Source of the DNA: Syntrophaceae bacterium UBA6255
GTDB taxonomy: Bacteria; Desulfobacterota; Syntrophia; Syntrophales; Smithellaceae
Direction of reading: 5' to 3'
Assembly (NCBI GenBank): GCA_002441205.1
Contig: DJVN01000169.1
Span: 33,883-39,839, forward strand
DNA length: 5,957 nt
A model generated the notes under the pieces. The model made no database searches. It was given only the letters and a program-made list of their open reading frames with translations, and had not been told where the DNA came from. This document shows, piece after piece, positions 1 through 5,957 of this stretch; position 1 is the stretch's first letter, and every line of letters starts with the position of its first letter. Both the position numbers and the translations under genes were made by a program.

Positions 1-602
1 ACATCATCTTTACCCGCAAAAACCGCGAGACGCTGGCATTCATCGAATCCTGCGACATTGTAGATCACTATCCGTCCATCAGGCAGGATATGGAAAAAAC
101 ATTAATAGCTTCCTATTTTATCGAACTCACGGATCACTTCAGCCCGGAAGGGAAAAAAAACGAAAAGGTATTTCAGCTTCTGCAGAGTTTTTTGCTGATG
201 CTGGGCAGGGAAAAAGCTTCCGATGCCGTCGTGCGCTTTTTTGAAATACGCCTTCTGAAATTAGCCGGTTTCGAACCGGCTCTCAATCACTGCGTCATTT
301 GCAGGACCCCGGTGGTCAACGGCAATTCTTATTATTTTCATGCCGGCGAAGGCGGAATCAAATGCAGCGCGTGCGCCAAACCCCAGAGGTATGAACAGTC
401 GATTTCCACGGGAACCTTGCGTACCCTGCTTTTGGGAAAAGACATGGACATCGATAAAATCAAACTGGTCACCCTGACCGATTCTTCAGCCGCGGAATCG
501 CGCTGCCTGCTTACCGGTTTCATATCCCATGTGCTGGGACGGGAAGTCAAATCGCTCAAGGTCATGGAACAGGTGCGCAAGTTCTGCAGTTGTAATCCAT
601 AG
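1..602 (+). CDS. recO: DNA repair protein RecO, 3' part (5' end outside window)
   Basis: RecO works in the RecFOR pathway, helping load RecA onto single-stranded DNA covered by SSB at gaps during recombinational repair. The reading frame is already open at base 3 and runs to a TAG stop at 600-602, giving 199 visible residues of a protein usually near 240. The first ATG in frame (base 90) is internal, because the codons before it also read as RecO-like helical sequence. The missing part is the N-terminal OB-fold. The visible part is the helical domain, with the family hallmark FEIRLLKLAGFEPAL just before a four-cysteine zinc site: CVIC (bases 291-302) and CSAC (363-374). The second pair is followed by the usual C-terminal helices ending near a VMEQVRKF segment. 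The stop is 14 bases from the end of the opposing membrane-protein gene, and no terminator hairpin is visible between them. The identification rests on the motif context, which is quite characteristic. Confidence 0.9.
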   Translation, partial: IIFTRKNRETLAFIESCDIVDHYPSIRQDMEKTLIASYFIELTDHFSPEGKKNEKVFQLLQSFLLMLGREKASDAVVRFFEIRLLKLAGFEPALNHCVICRTPVVNGNSYYFHAGEGGIKCSACAKPQRYEQSISTGTLRTLLLGKDMDIDKIKLVTLTDSSAAESRCLLTGFISHVLGREVKSLKVMEQVRKFCSCNP

Positions 603-616
603 CGAAAGCCCTTTAA

Positions 617-2101
617 TCAATGGTCCCAGTAATAGCTTCGCCAGAGTTCTGGATTAAGATAAACATAACGGCCACTTTTACTGTCATATCCTTTGACCAA
701 ATGACAATTTAACTGATTCCAATAACAATATCCCGCTATGGCCGCGTACATTTCGACATACCGACATTGCTTAAGATTACCGGTAGTATCTCCACAGGCA
801 AACTGAATTTCCTTGTTTTGGGAAGCCGCCACCAACTGGTCCAAAGTTTTTGAAGAATTATTACCATTGCTCTCTGAAAACAAGTCATATCGGAAAGGAC
901 TTCGGTCATTTAAGTGGGAAACGTTGCCCGGAAAAACCAGAAGATGATGCAGAGGAATTAATAAAAGTAAAAACAAACCCGCGTTTCTTAAAATATTAGC
1001 TTTAAATTTGACAAAAAGATAGTACCAGGAAATAGTATACAGAGCATAAATGAAGGCAAGCAAGCTTGTATTCCGCCTCATTCCCGGCTTTCCCGAAGTT
1101 AAGTTTACAAATAAAACTTCAAACAAAATCGAAAACCAAATCAGAAGCAACAGAAATCTGATTTGACGTTTTCTGATCGCCAGCCAAATCGAAAATATTA
1201 GAACGAAAATTAAGGCTGCAGCCGGATAAATATCGGAAAATTCCGTGCTATTCAAATCAAAGTGATAGCTGTTTGCCTGAATAAAAATATCGGACAATAG
1301 CTTCCCGAAATTATAAAAAAATATTTGAATGTCGGGAGCAAAGGCACCCCCTCCTCTAAAAATACCGCTTCTGACAACGGGATCATAAATCAACAAGTTT
1401 TTATCCGAAATGAGTAAAAAAGCCGCTGATAAAGGAAGAATAAAGGCCGTAAGGGAAAATGCCATGTGGACAAATAACAGGGGCTGTTCTTTGGTTGCCA
1501 GCAGATTTCTGATATAGAGGATTCCGATAACCGGCAAGTAGAAAATAAATGACGGGTAAGACATCCAGGCGATCATCGCCAAAAGCCACAGCAAAAATTC
1601 TTTTATAAAAAAAACGTTTCTGCCTGCACTACTTAAAGAATCAACCAAGTAAAGACAAATAAACAGGTATTGCAAATCAATGCCAAAGGACGCTTGCAAG
1701 GTATTAAAATAAAGCATTGCGGGGGATAAACAAATAGCTAAAAGGGGAACTAATGCTGCCTTCTCTCCGAAATACTTTTTTAATAAAAGGGCCAGAGAAA
1801 TAATAGACATCAGACTTAAAAAGAGCCGGATTATTTTGGCAGTGTTAACGGAAAATCCAAATATGTTGTAAACAATTAATAATAAACCGTACCAACCTAC
1901 ATTGGAGGAAATGCCATCATAAATAAAAGATTTTTGCAGCCAAAATACATTTCTGATTGACTCGGCCACTTCTTCATAACGCAACTGACCCATTGAATTA
2001 AAAGTAAAAATCAACTGCGCTAAAAAAAGGCCGGCTACAATAACCCAGAACATAAATTTTATCGAAACTTTGACACTGACATCTTTCTTCGATTCCACCA
2101 T
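617..2101 (-). CDS. Polytopic membrane protein, GT-C glycosyltransferase-like, function unknown
   Basis: This 494-residue integral membrane protein has about ten to twelve hydrophobic helices, roughly at residues 15-34, 68-83, 91-108, 114-134, 140-155, 166-198 (possibly two), 206-231, 292-309, 314-333, 346-365 and 373-390. It has a hydrophilic loop at 232-291 and a soluble tail from about 391 to 494. The layout resembles GT-C (GT39/ArnT-like) enzymes, which move sugars from polyprenyl-phosphate carriers outside the membrane. After the first helix comes an acidic pair, E43-E44 in QLRYEEVAES, where GT-C enzymes keep catalytic acidic residues; a G-W-Y-G then LLLIVYNIFGFS segment and an R92 helix are also reminiscent of that group. 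A GMRRNTSLLAFIYALY segment sits near 340-355. This is fold-level resemblance only. The ATG at 2101 is the first start after an in-frame TAA and has only a weak GGA upstream; the stop is TGA. The gene is AT-rich compared with its neighbours, which suggests a different origin. It stands alone, convergent with recO. Alternatives are another lipid-linked or O-antigen-type membrane enzyme. Confidence 0.62.
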   Translation of the reverse strand: MVESKKDVSVKVSIKFMFWVIVAGLFLAQLIFTFNSMGQLRYEEVAESIRNVFWLQKSFIYDGISSNVGWYGLLLIVYNIFGFSVNTAKIIRLFLSLMSIISLALLLKKYFGEKAALVPLLAICLSPAMLYFNTLQASFGIDLQYLFICLYLVDSLSSAGRNVFFIKEFLLWLLAMIAWMSYPSFIFYLPVIGILYIRNLLATKEQPLLFVHMAFSLTAFILPLSAAFLLISDKNLLIYDPVVRSGIFRGGGAFAPDIQIFFYNFGKLLSDIFIQANSYHFDLNSTEFSDIYPAAALIFVLIFSIWLAIRKRQIRFLLLLIWFSILFEVLFVNLTSGKPGMRRNTSLLAFIYALYTISWYYLFVKFKANILRNAGLFLLLLIPLHHLLVFPGNVSHLNDRSPFRYDLFSESNGNNSSKTLDQLVAASQNKEIQFACGDTTGNLKQCRYVEMYAAIAGYCYWNQLNCHLVKGYDSKSGRYVYLNPELWRSYYWDH

Positions 2102-2255
2102 ATAAACATATCCATTTTATAAAACGTTTCGACTAATTTTCTTTTTTGTATACAGAGACAGCGGATCCATATAAATGATATATAGGACACATTATTTGTA
2201 TGATTTCATTTTTTTTGCTAAAAAAGTCTATTAATATATTTTGAAGGAAATGAAA
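2102..2255. promoter_or_regulatory. AT-rich divergent promoter region
   Basis: This spacer separates the divergent starts of the membrane-protein gene (minus) and the U32 gene (plus), so promoters for both should lie here. It is very AT-rich and contains an 8-base palindrome TGTATACA at 2147-2154 and a run of T at 2209-2216. TATAAA-like and TAATAT-like strings exist on both strands, but I could not pair any of them with a convincing -35 box at standard spacing, so no specific promoter is called. A purine-rich ribosome binding site for the U32 gene (AAGGA, 2244-2248) closes the region. Confidence 0.4.
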
Positions 2256-3470
2256 ATGAAAAAACCGGAGTTACTCATTCCCGCCGGGAACCTGGAAAAG
2301 CTGCGGACAGCTCTGCTTTACGGAGCGGATGCCGTTTATGTCGGTGTGGAAGGATTGAGCCTGAGGGCAGGTTCGTCCGAAATGTCCATGGCTGATCTAG
2401 CCACTGGAGTGAAGGATGCTCACGCCAAAAGCGCCAAGGTTTACGCGGCGGCCAATACGTTTACCCGCAACGCTGATCTGAAGCAGGCCAAAATAATCAT
2501 TCCCGAACTGGCGGCGACCGGTGTTGATGCCGTAATTGTCAGTGAGCCCGGCATGATGAAACTTCTCCGGACTCTAGCGTCAAACTTGCCGATTCACTTG
2601 AGCACACAGGCAAACACCACCAATATCGAATCTGTCCGTTTCTGGCAGGAGCAGGACGTAAAGAGGATTGTTCTGGCCAGGGAACTGACGTTGAAAGAAA
2701 TCGGAGAAATCGCCGCCGCTGTTCCGGATATGGAACTGGAAATCTTTATTCACGGCGCGATGTGCATGTCCTATTCCGGACGCTGCTACCTATCGGCATT
2801 CCGCAACCGTCGCAGCGCCAACGAGGGCGATTGCTCCCAGCCCTGCCGCTGGGAATATAAACTTTGCGAATCGACGAGACCAAACGATCCGTTCCTTCTG
2901 GAGGAAGACGACCGTTACAGTTACCTGCTGAGCTCAAAGGATCTGTGTCTCATTGAGCATCTTCCCGCTGTACTGGCCTCCGGCGCCACAAGTTTTAAAA
3001 TCGAGGGGCGGATGAAATCATCTTATTATGTCGCCGTGGTGACACGCACGTACAGGCAGGCACTGGATGCTCTGATACAACAAAAAGGTCATTACAAATT
3101 CCAGCCGGAATGGATGGATGAACTGACGAAAGTTTCCAACCGCGGCTACACCACCGGATTCGCCTTTGCCGAAGAAAAGATAAACGAGACCAATCCCGAT
3201 ATTAAATACATCCAGACGCACGAACCGGTGGGAATCGTCTTGCAATACGATTCAGCGAAAAAGAGAATGCTTGTTGCTGTGCGCAATCATCTGACCGCAG
3301 GTGATGACGTGGAATTATTGCTGCCTGATGACACAATCAAAATAGATACACGGATGATGGCTGACGCAAAGGGGAATACCCTCCGGGAAGCCAATAACGA
3401 CAATCAGATTTATCTGCCGCTGGAAAAAGAAGCGCCAGTCGGAGCAATCCTGCGACAAAAAGTGAAGTAA
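2256..3470 (+). CDS. trhP: U32 family protein, TrhP/YegQ/YrrO-like tRNA hydroxylation protein
   Basis: TrhP proteins (YegQ in Escherichia coli, YrrN/YrrO in Bacillus subtilis) are needed for oxygen-independent, prephenate-dependent formation of 5-hydroxyuridine at wobble position 34 of tRNAs; they act in the cytoplasm. The protein opens with the family start KPELLIPAGNLEKL and carries the U32 signature at residues 162-180 (E162, F164, G167, C170, G175, C177, S180). Four conserved-type cysteines C170, C177, C193 and C197 fit an iron-sulfur site as proposed for related U32 proteins. KIEGRMKS (248-255) is a second hallmark. Residues from about 325 to 404 match the U32 C-terminal beta domain (EPVGIV, then a GDDVELLLP turn), which favours TrhP over the shorter UbiU/UbiV; the 404-residue length is too short for RlhA. 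Start: the frame is open from a TTG at 2241 and has an ATG at 2250, but AAGGA at 2244-2248 is correctly spaced only for the ATG at 2256. The family was first named as peptidases; protease activity is not implied here. The exact substrate is inferred. Confidence 0.88.
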   Translation: MKKPELLIPAGNLEKLRTALLYGADAVYVGVEGLSLRAGSSEMSMADLATGVKDAHAKSAKVYAAANTFTRNADLKQAKIIIPELAATGVDAVIVSEPGMMKLLRTLASNLPIHLSTQANTTNIESVRFWQEQDVKRIVLARELTLKEIGEIAAAVPDMELEIFIHGAMCMSYSGRCYLSAFRNRRSANEGDCSQPCRWEYKLCESTRPNDPFLLEEDDRYSYLLSSKDLCLIEHLPAVLASGATSFKIEGRMKSSYYVAVVTRTYRQALDALIQQKGHYKFQPEWMDELTKVSNRGYTTGFAFAEEKINETNPDIKYIQTHEPVGIVLQYDSAKKRMLVAVRNHLTAGDDVELLLPDDTIKIDTRMMADAKGNTLREANNDNQIYLPLEKEAPVGAILRQKVK

Positions 3471-3483
3471 CGCGCAACGAATC

Positions 3484-3559
3484 GTAGGGCGCGTTCGCCG
3501 AACGCGCCGCATAACGGATTGTTCGGGCGTTGTGACCTTTAGGTTAGAACAATCCCTAC
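3484..3559. repeat. Palindromic two-hairpin intergenic repeat (MITE/REP-like)
   Basis: The convergent spacer between the U32 gene and the ferredoxin-like gene contains a compact, fully non-coding structured block. Its ends are inverted repeats, GTAGGG at 3484-3489 and CCCTAC at 3554-3559. Inside are hairpin I, with perfect 10-base arms GGCGCGTTCG (3488-3497) and CGAACGCGCC (3499-3508), and hairpin II, with perfect 9-base arms GGATTGTTC (3516-3524) and GAACAATCC (3547-3555). Hairpin II holds a small near-palindrome TGACCTTTAGGTTA at 3533-3546. Neither hairpin is followed by a T run on either strand, so it is not a standard intrinsic terminator. From memory, repeats with GTAGGG/CCCTAC ends are common between genes in many bacterial genomes; copy number here is unknown. 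It may still act as a transcription or mRNA-decay barrier between the converging genes. Confidence 0.65.
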
Positions 3560-3589
3560 AATTTGTTAACCTTTTATCGTCACTCCCGC

Positions 3590-4726
3590 CTATTTCTTCT
3601 TCGGCGGAGCGATTTTTACGACTCTTTCGCCTGCAATCATCGATATGGCGTTTTGCGGGCAGAAATGCGCGCACACGCCGCAGCCGATGCAAAGCTCCGC
3701 TTTCCGGTCTGCTTTCTTATTATCCTTTAAATAAGCCGCGTAGGTGTGACATTCTTCCACGCACTTGCCGCAACCTATGCATAAATCCTCATTGACGGAA
3801 GCCAGGTAATAGGTCACGTTGTTAATGGGAGCGATCATACTATCCGCTCCGTTGGCGCAGCAGCAACGGCAGCAGTTGCAGATACTGGTTTCATCCTTGC
3901 TCGTATCGAAATTCGGATGATAGGCTTTGTGCACCAGCCCGTCTTCTTCGGCTTTCTTCAGAACCTTCAACGCTTCTTCCTTGGTGATCATTCTGGCAAA
4001 ACCCTGCTCGGATGTAAATCTTGCTGATTTGCCGAACGTAAAACAGGTTTCGCGTTCTTTGGTCTGTTTGCAGGGCGTTCCCAACATATCCTTATAATGG
4101 CGGCAGAAACAATGGCCAAGCGCAATCTCATCAAATTTCTGAATGAGTTCTTCAACCCTTTGGGACGGAACGATTCTGTCTCTTGCGCCTTCAATCGTTT
4201 CATTGATGACAATTTTTACCGGCTCATTTTTTGCCTTATTTTCCAAAACAGGCACGGTCCTGTCAATCGGCGGCATTCCCATCAACATCGGAACAATCGC
4301 ATCATAGTTGTCCTGCACAAGGCTCTTCAAATCCACAAACAATTGATTAAACAACGCGCTTATTTCTTTGTCCCTTTCGTTCTTCTCCAGTTTACCCATG
4401 AATTTATATTCAAACGTTCCGACATTAAGCAACGGCAGCAGCCTGAAAACCATAACACCCTTGCTGTTGGGCTGATTAAAGATAACCCCCCTGCCGGCCA
4501 GGTCTTTCACTTTCTTATTGATTTCGTCTTCCGATAAACCGCTGGACTGTTTCAACTGCTCCATGGTCTGGGATTTTTTCTCCGCGAAAGCAGCGATAAA
4601 ATCCACCTCATCTTCCATGATAAAAAATTTCAGGAGTTTAATCAGAGTATCGTTGACGGGAATCGGTGTCCCCCCCGCTGTGCTGATGACTTCTCCGGCT
4701 TTTTGGTATTTTGCATCAATATTCAT
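3590..4726 (-). CDS. Winged-helix/4Fe-4S ferredoxin-like protein with extra Cys-rich region
   Basis: A 378-residue, apparently soluble protein of unknown specific role, probably an electron carrier or redox-sensing protein. Three parts are visible. Residues about 35-98 look like a winged helix-turn-helix (TMEQLKQSSGLSEDEINKKV, then a GRGVIF turn and wing). A middle part carries two unusual cysteine groups: C206, C208, C219, C228, and the run CNCCRCCC at 283-290 with six cysteines. The C-terminal ferredoxin domain has two 4Fe-4S motifs: C316, C319, C322, C326, which lacks the usual proline after the last cysteine, and C346, C349, C352, C356, which is followed by P357. Total cysteines are 18. 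The tail is lysine-rich (KIAPPKKK). The ATG at 4726 has AAAGGA upstream with about 8 bases spacing. The gene follows hypB by 54 bases with no terminator between, so it is probably in the hypAB operon, which suggests a link to hydrogenase or nickel-enzyme metabolism. I recognise the ferredoxin domain firmly; the rest is description, and no gene symbol is justified. Confidence 0.82.
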   Translation of the reverse strand: MNIDAKYQKAGEVISTAGGTPIPVNDTLIKLLKFFIMEDEVDFIAAFAEKKSQTMEQLKQSSGLSEDEINKKVKDLAGRGVIFNQPNSKGVMVFRLLPLLNVGTFEYKFMGKLEKNERDKEISALFNQLFVDLKSLVQDNYDAIVPMLMGMPPIDRTVPVLENKAKNEPVKIVINETIEGARDRIVPSQRVEELIQKFDEIALGHCFCRHYKDMLGTPCKQTKERETCFTFGKSARFTSEQGFARMITKEEALKVLKKAEEDGLVHKAYHPNFDTSKDETSICNCCRCCCANGADSMIAPINNVTYYLASVNEDLCIGCGKCVEECHTYAAYLKDNKKADRKAELCIGCGVCAHFCPQNAISMIAGERVVKIAPPKKK

Positions 4727-4780
4727 ATTTTCAATCCTTTCTTGTTCTTATAAATTTCAGTCAACGCATTGAAGGCGAAT

Positions 4781-5455
4781 CTATTTTAAATTTTTAAAAG
4801 CTGCAACTTCTTTCTTCAACCAGCCAACCCATTTATCTATCCCCGCTCCCGTTTTGCAGGATACCTCGATGATTTCAATGCGGGAATTCAATGCAAGAAC
4901 CCTTTTGCGCATGGCTTCCATATCAAAGTCGCTCAGCGACAGATAATCAATTTTATTGACCAGCAGCACGTCACAAATGGAAAACATCAGCGGGTATTTA
5001 AGCGGTTTGTCGTCCCCTTCGGGAACGCTGAGAATCATCACATTTTTATGGGCGCCGGTATCGAATTCCGCCGGGCAGACCAGGTTGCCCACATTTTCGA
5101 TGATGACCAAATCCAGATCGCTCACGTTCAGCGCGTCAATGCCCTGTGTAACCATGGTGGCGTCGAGATGGCAGAATCCTCCGGTTCTCAGCTGAACGGC
5201 GGGAATGCCTTTGGCGGCCACTTTTTCCGCATCAACCTTGGAATCGATATCCGCTTCAATCACGCCCAACCTTATGCTGTCTTTCAGGTTGGCGATTGTC
5301 TGCAGAAGCAGGCTGGTCTTGCCGGAACCCGGCGAGGACATCAGATTTATAAGCATCGTTTTTGTCTTTTGCAGATTTTCCCGAACTCCCGCGGCCACTT
5401 TAATATTATCGGCCAGAATTTCCTCTTTGACTTCAATCAATCTTACTTCTGCCAC
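4781..5455 (-). CDS. hypB: Hydrogenase nickel incorporation GTPase HypB
   Basis: HypB is the SIMIBI-class GTPase that, with HypA, delivers nickel to the large-subunit precursor of [NiFe]-hydrogenases in the cytoplasm. The 224-residue protein shows all the expected elements: P-loop SSPGSGKT at 40-47, an EADIDSKVD switch region near 67-75, the nickel/zinc site C95-H96 in GGFCHLDA plus C127 in ENVGNLVCP (the 32-residue gap matches the known metal site of Escherichia coli HypB), the guanine-specificity motif NKID at 167-170 and SCKTGAG at 199-205. It lacks the N-terminal CxxCGC motif and the histidine-rich stretch of some HypB proteins, so it has only the G-domain metal site and probably does not store nickel. 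The start is GTG at 5455; the stop codon of hypA overlaps it by one base (TAGTG), and GGAGG inside the end of hypA is about 7 bases upstream, a strong site implying translational coupling. The stop is TAG at 4781-4783. Confidence 0.96.
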   Translation of the reverse strand: MAEVRLIEVKEEILADNIKVAAGVRENLQKTKTMLINLMSSPGSGKTSLLLQTIANLKDSIRLGVIEADIDSKVDAEKVAAKGIPAVQLRTGGFCHLDATMVTQGIDALNVSDLDLVIIENVGNLVCPAEFDTGAHKNVMILSVPEGDDKPLKYPLMFSICDVLLVNKIDYLSLSDFDMEAMRKRVLALNSRIEIIEVSCKTGAGIDKWVGWLKKEVAAFKNLK

Positions 5456-5466
5456 TATTGGACCTC
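5453..5466 (-). promoter_or_regulatory. hypB ribosome binding site and TAGTG coupling junction
   Basis: On the minus strand the end of hypA reads ATGGAGGTCCAATAGTG. GGAGG lies inside the last hypA codons, about 7 bases before the GTG start of hypB, and the hypA TAG stop shares one G with that GTG. This site decides the non-ATG hypB start and predicts that ribosomes finishing hypA reinitiate on hypB. Confidence 0.8.
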
Positions 5467-5805
5467 CATATCCTTAATATAGTATTCCCTCCCCGAAAGA
5501 AGCGAACCGCCCTTCTCTCCGCAGTTCGGACAAGCAAGATTTTCCAGTCCGGCCATCTCGACTTCATAGGCCTGTGAACAGGCATTACACTGCATCTTAA
5601 TCGGCATCCGCTCGATTTTAAGCTTGGCCCCTTCCGCCAGAGTACCCTTGCTCAAGTGATCAAAATAGCGCTGAATCCATTCATCTTCCAGATCGCTGAG
5701 CTTGCCGATCTGCAGATTAATGCTGACAACCCGCTGAACATTATTTCTCTCGGCATGTTTCAGCACAATTTTTAAAATATCTTCAGTAATGGGGAGTTCG
5801 TGCAT
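5455..5805 (-). CDS. hypA: Hydrogenase/nickel-enzyme maturation chaperone HypA
   Basis: HypA is a small nickel metallochaperone that works with HypB to insert nickel into [NiFe]-hydrogenases, and into other nickel enzymes in some bacteria. The 116-residue product has the family length. It begins MHELPITEDIL; the N-terminal Met-His-Glu is the known nickel-binding site, with H2 the key ligand, so the start must be the ATG at 5805. The frame stays open further upstream to a TTG at 5895, but that would bury the MHE motif behind 30 residues, and AAAGGA sits about 9 bases before 5805. The zinc site is C73-x2-C76 and C92-x2-C95 (CNAC and CPNC). It ends in TAG, whose last base is the first base of the hypB start. 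It is the first gene of the operon within the window. Confidence 0.96.
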   Translation of the reverse strand: MHELPITEDILKIVLKHAERNNVQRVVSINLQIGKLSDLEDEWIQRYFDHLSKGTLAEGAKLKIERMPIKMQCNACSQAYEVEMAGLENLACPNCGEKGGSLLSGREYYIKDMEVQ

Positions 5806-5938
5806 CGATTCTTTTCCTTTCCAAAAGAGAACTTCAACCTGACAGCCAAGCCGAACAAATTGACTGCTCAGTTCAATATCATTTTTTGATAACAAATGGT
5901 ACCTTGAAAGTCATTCCCGCGAAAGAGACTGCGTCGTA

Positions 5939-5944
5939 ATTATA
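5939..5944 (-). promoter_or_regulatory. Possible -10 box (TATAAT) upstream of hypA
   Basis: The minus strand reads TATAAT at 5944-5939, a perfect match to the sigma-70 -10 consensus, about 134 bases upstream of the hypA ATG. The matching -35 position would fall at or beyond the window edge, so the promoter cannot be confirmed. If used, it would give a leader of roughly 125 bases with no clear coding content. No convincing sigma-54 -24/-12 pair was found in the leader. Confidence 0.25.
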
Positions 5945-5957
5945 AATACAACCATTA

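Noticed and set aside
90..602. A complete 170-residue protein starting at the ATG at 90
   Set aside because: The frame is open back to the window edge and the upstream codons continue the RecO helical domain, so this is the 3' part of a longer recO gene.
2241..2255. TTG at 2241 or ATG at 2250 as start of the U32 gene
   Set aside because: The AAGGA at 2244-2248 would overlap or be too close to these starts, while its spacing suits the ATG at 2256, which also gives the family-typical MKKPELLIPAGN beginning.
3488..3508. Hairpin I as an intrinsic terminator for the U32 gene
   Set aside because: The stem is strong but is followed by GCATAACGG with no T run, and the opposite strand has none either; it fits better as part of the larger palindromic repeat.
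4097..4537. 146-codon plus-strand open frame opposite the ferredoxin-like gene
   Set aside because: It lies antisense within a gene with clear domain motifs, and its translation shows no recognisable family or ribosome binding site; the same holds for the frames opposite hypB and the U32 gene.
5820..5860. Possible sigma-54 promoter before hypA (minus strand TTGGCTGTCAGGTTGAAG)
   Set aside because: The GG and GC dinucleotides at the required 10-base separation are not both present, so it does not meet the -24/-12 consensus.
5806..5895. Longer HypA with 30 extra N-terminal residues starting at a TTG
   Set aside because: HypA function depends on the N-terminal Met-His-Glu nickel site, which starts at 5805 with a good ribosome binding site; the upstream 30 codons look like non-coding leader.

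Overview
The window carries six protein-coding genes and looks like ordinary chromosome of an anaerobic, nickel-enzyme-using bacterium. The mix (a RecO repair protein, a U32 tRNA-hydroxylation-type protein, HypA/HypB nickel chaperones and a very cysteine-rich ferredoxin-like protein), together with the protein style and moderate GC, suggests a sulfate-reducing or syntrophic member of the Desulfobacterota (former Deltaproteobacteria, possibly near Syntrophus/Smithella). That assignment is inference from style, not from a marker gene.

Layout. Bases 1-602 (+) hold the 3' part of recO; its N-terminal OB-fold region lies before the window. Facing it after only 14 bases is a minus-strand gene (617-2101) for a 494-residue polytopic membrane protein that resembles GT-C glycosyltransferases but has no secure function; it is visibly more AT-rich than its neighbours. 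An AT-rich 154-base divergent spacer separates it from a plus-strand U32 family gene (2256-3470), probably trhP-like. Next comes a short convergent spacer (3471-3589) containing a 76-base palindromic repeat that looks like a non-coding mobile or REP-type element. The right third is a minus-strand operon read as hypA (5805-5455), then hypB (5455-4781), then a winged-helix/ferredoxin-like gene (4726-3590).

How the genes work together. HypA and HypB load nickel into [NiFe]-hydrogenase precursors and share one base (TAGTG), so they are probably translationally coupled. The third gene follows after 54 bases with its own ribosome binding site and no terminator between, so it is probably co-transcribed. 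It combines an N-terminal helix-turn-helix-like segment with 18 cysteines, including a CNCCRCCC run and two classical 4Fe-4S motifs, and is the most intriguing object here. The remaining hyp genes (hypC, D, E, F) and any hydrogenase structural genes are not in the window. No tRNA, rRNA, CRISPR array, transposase or clear intrinsic terminator was seen.
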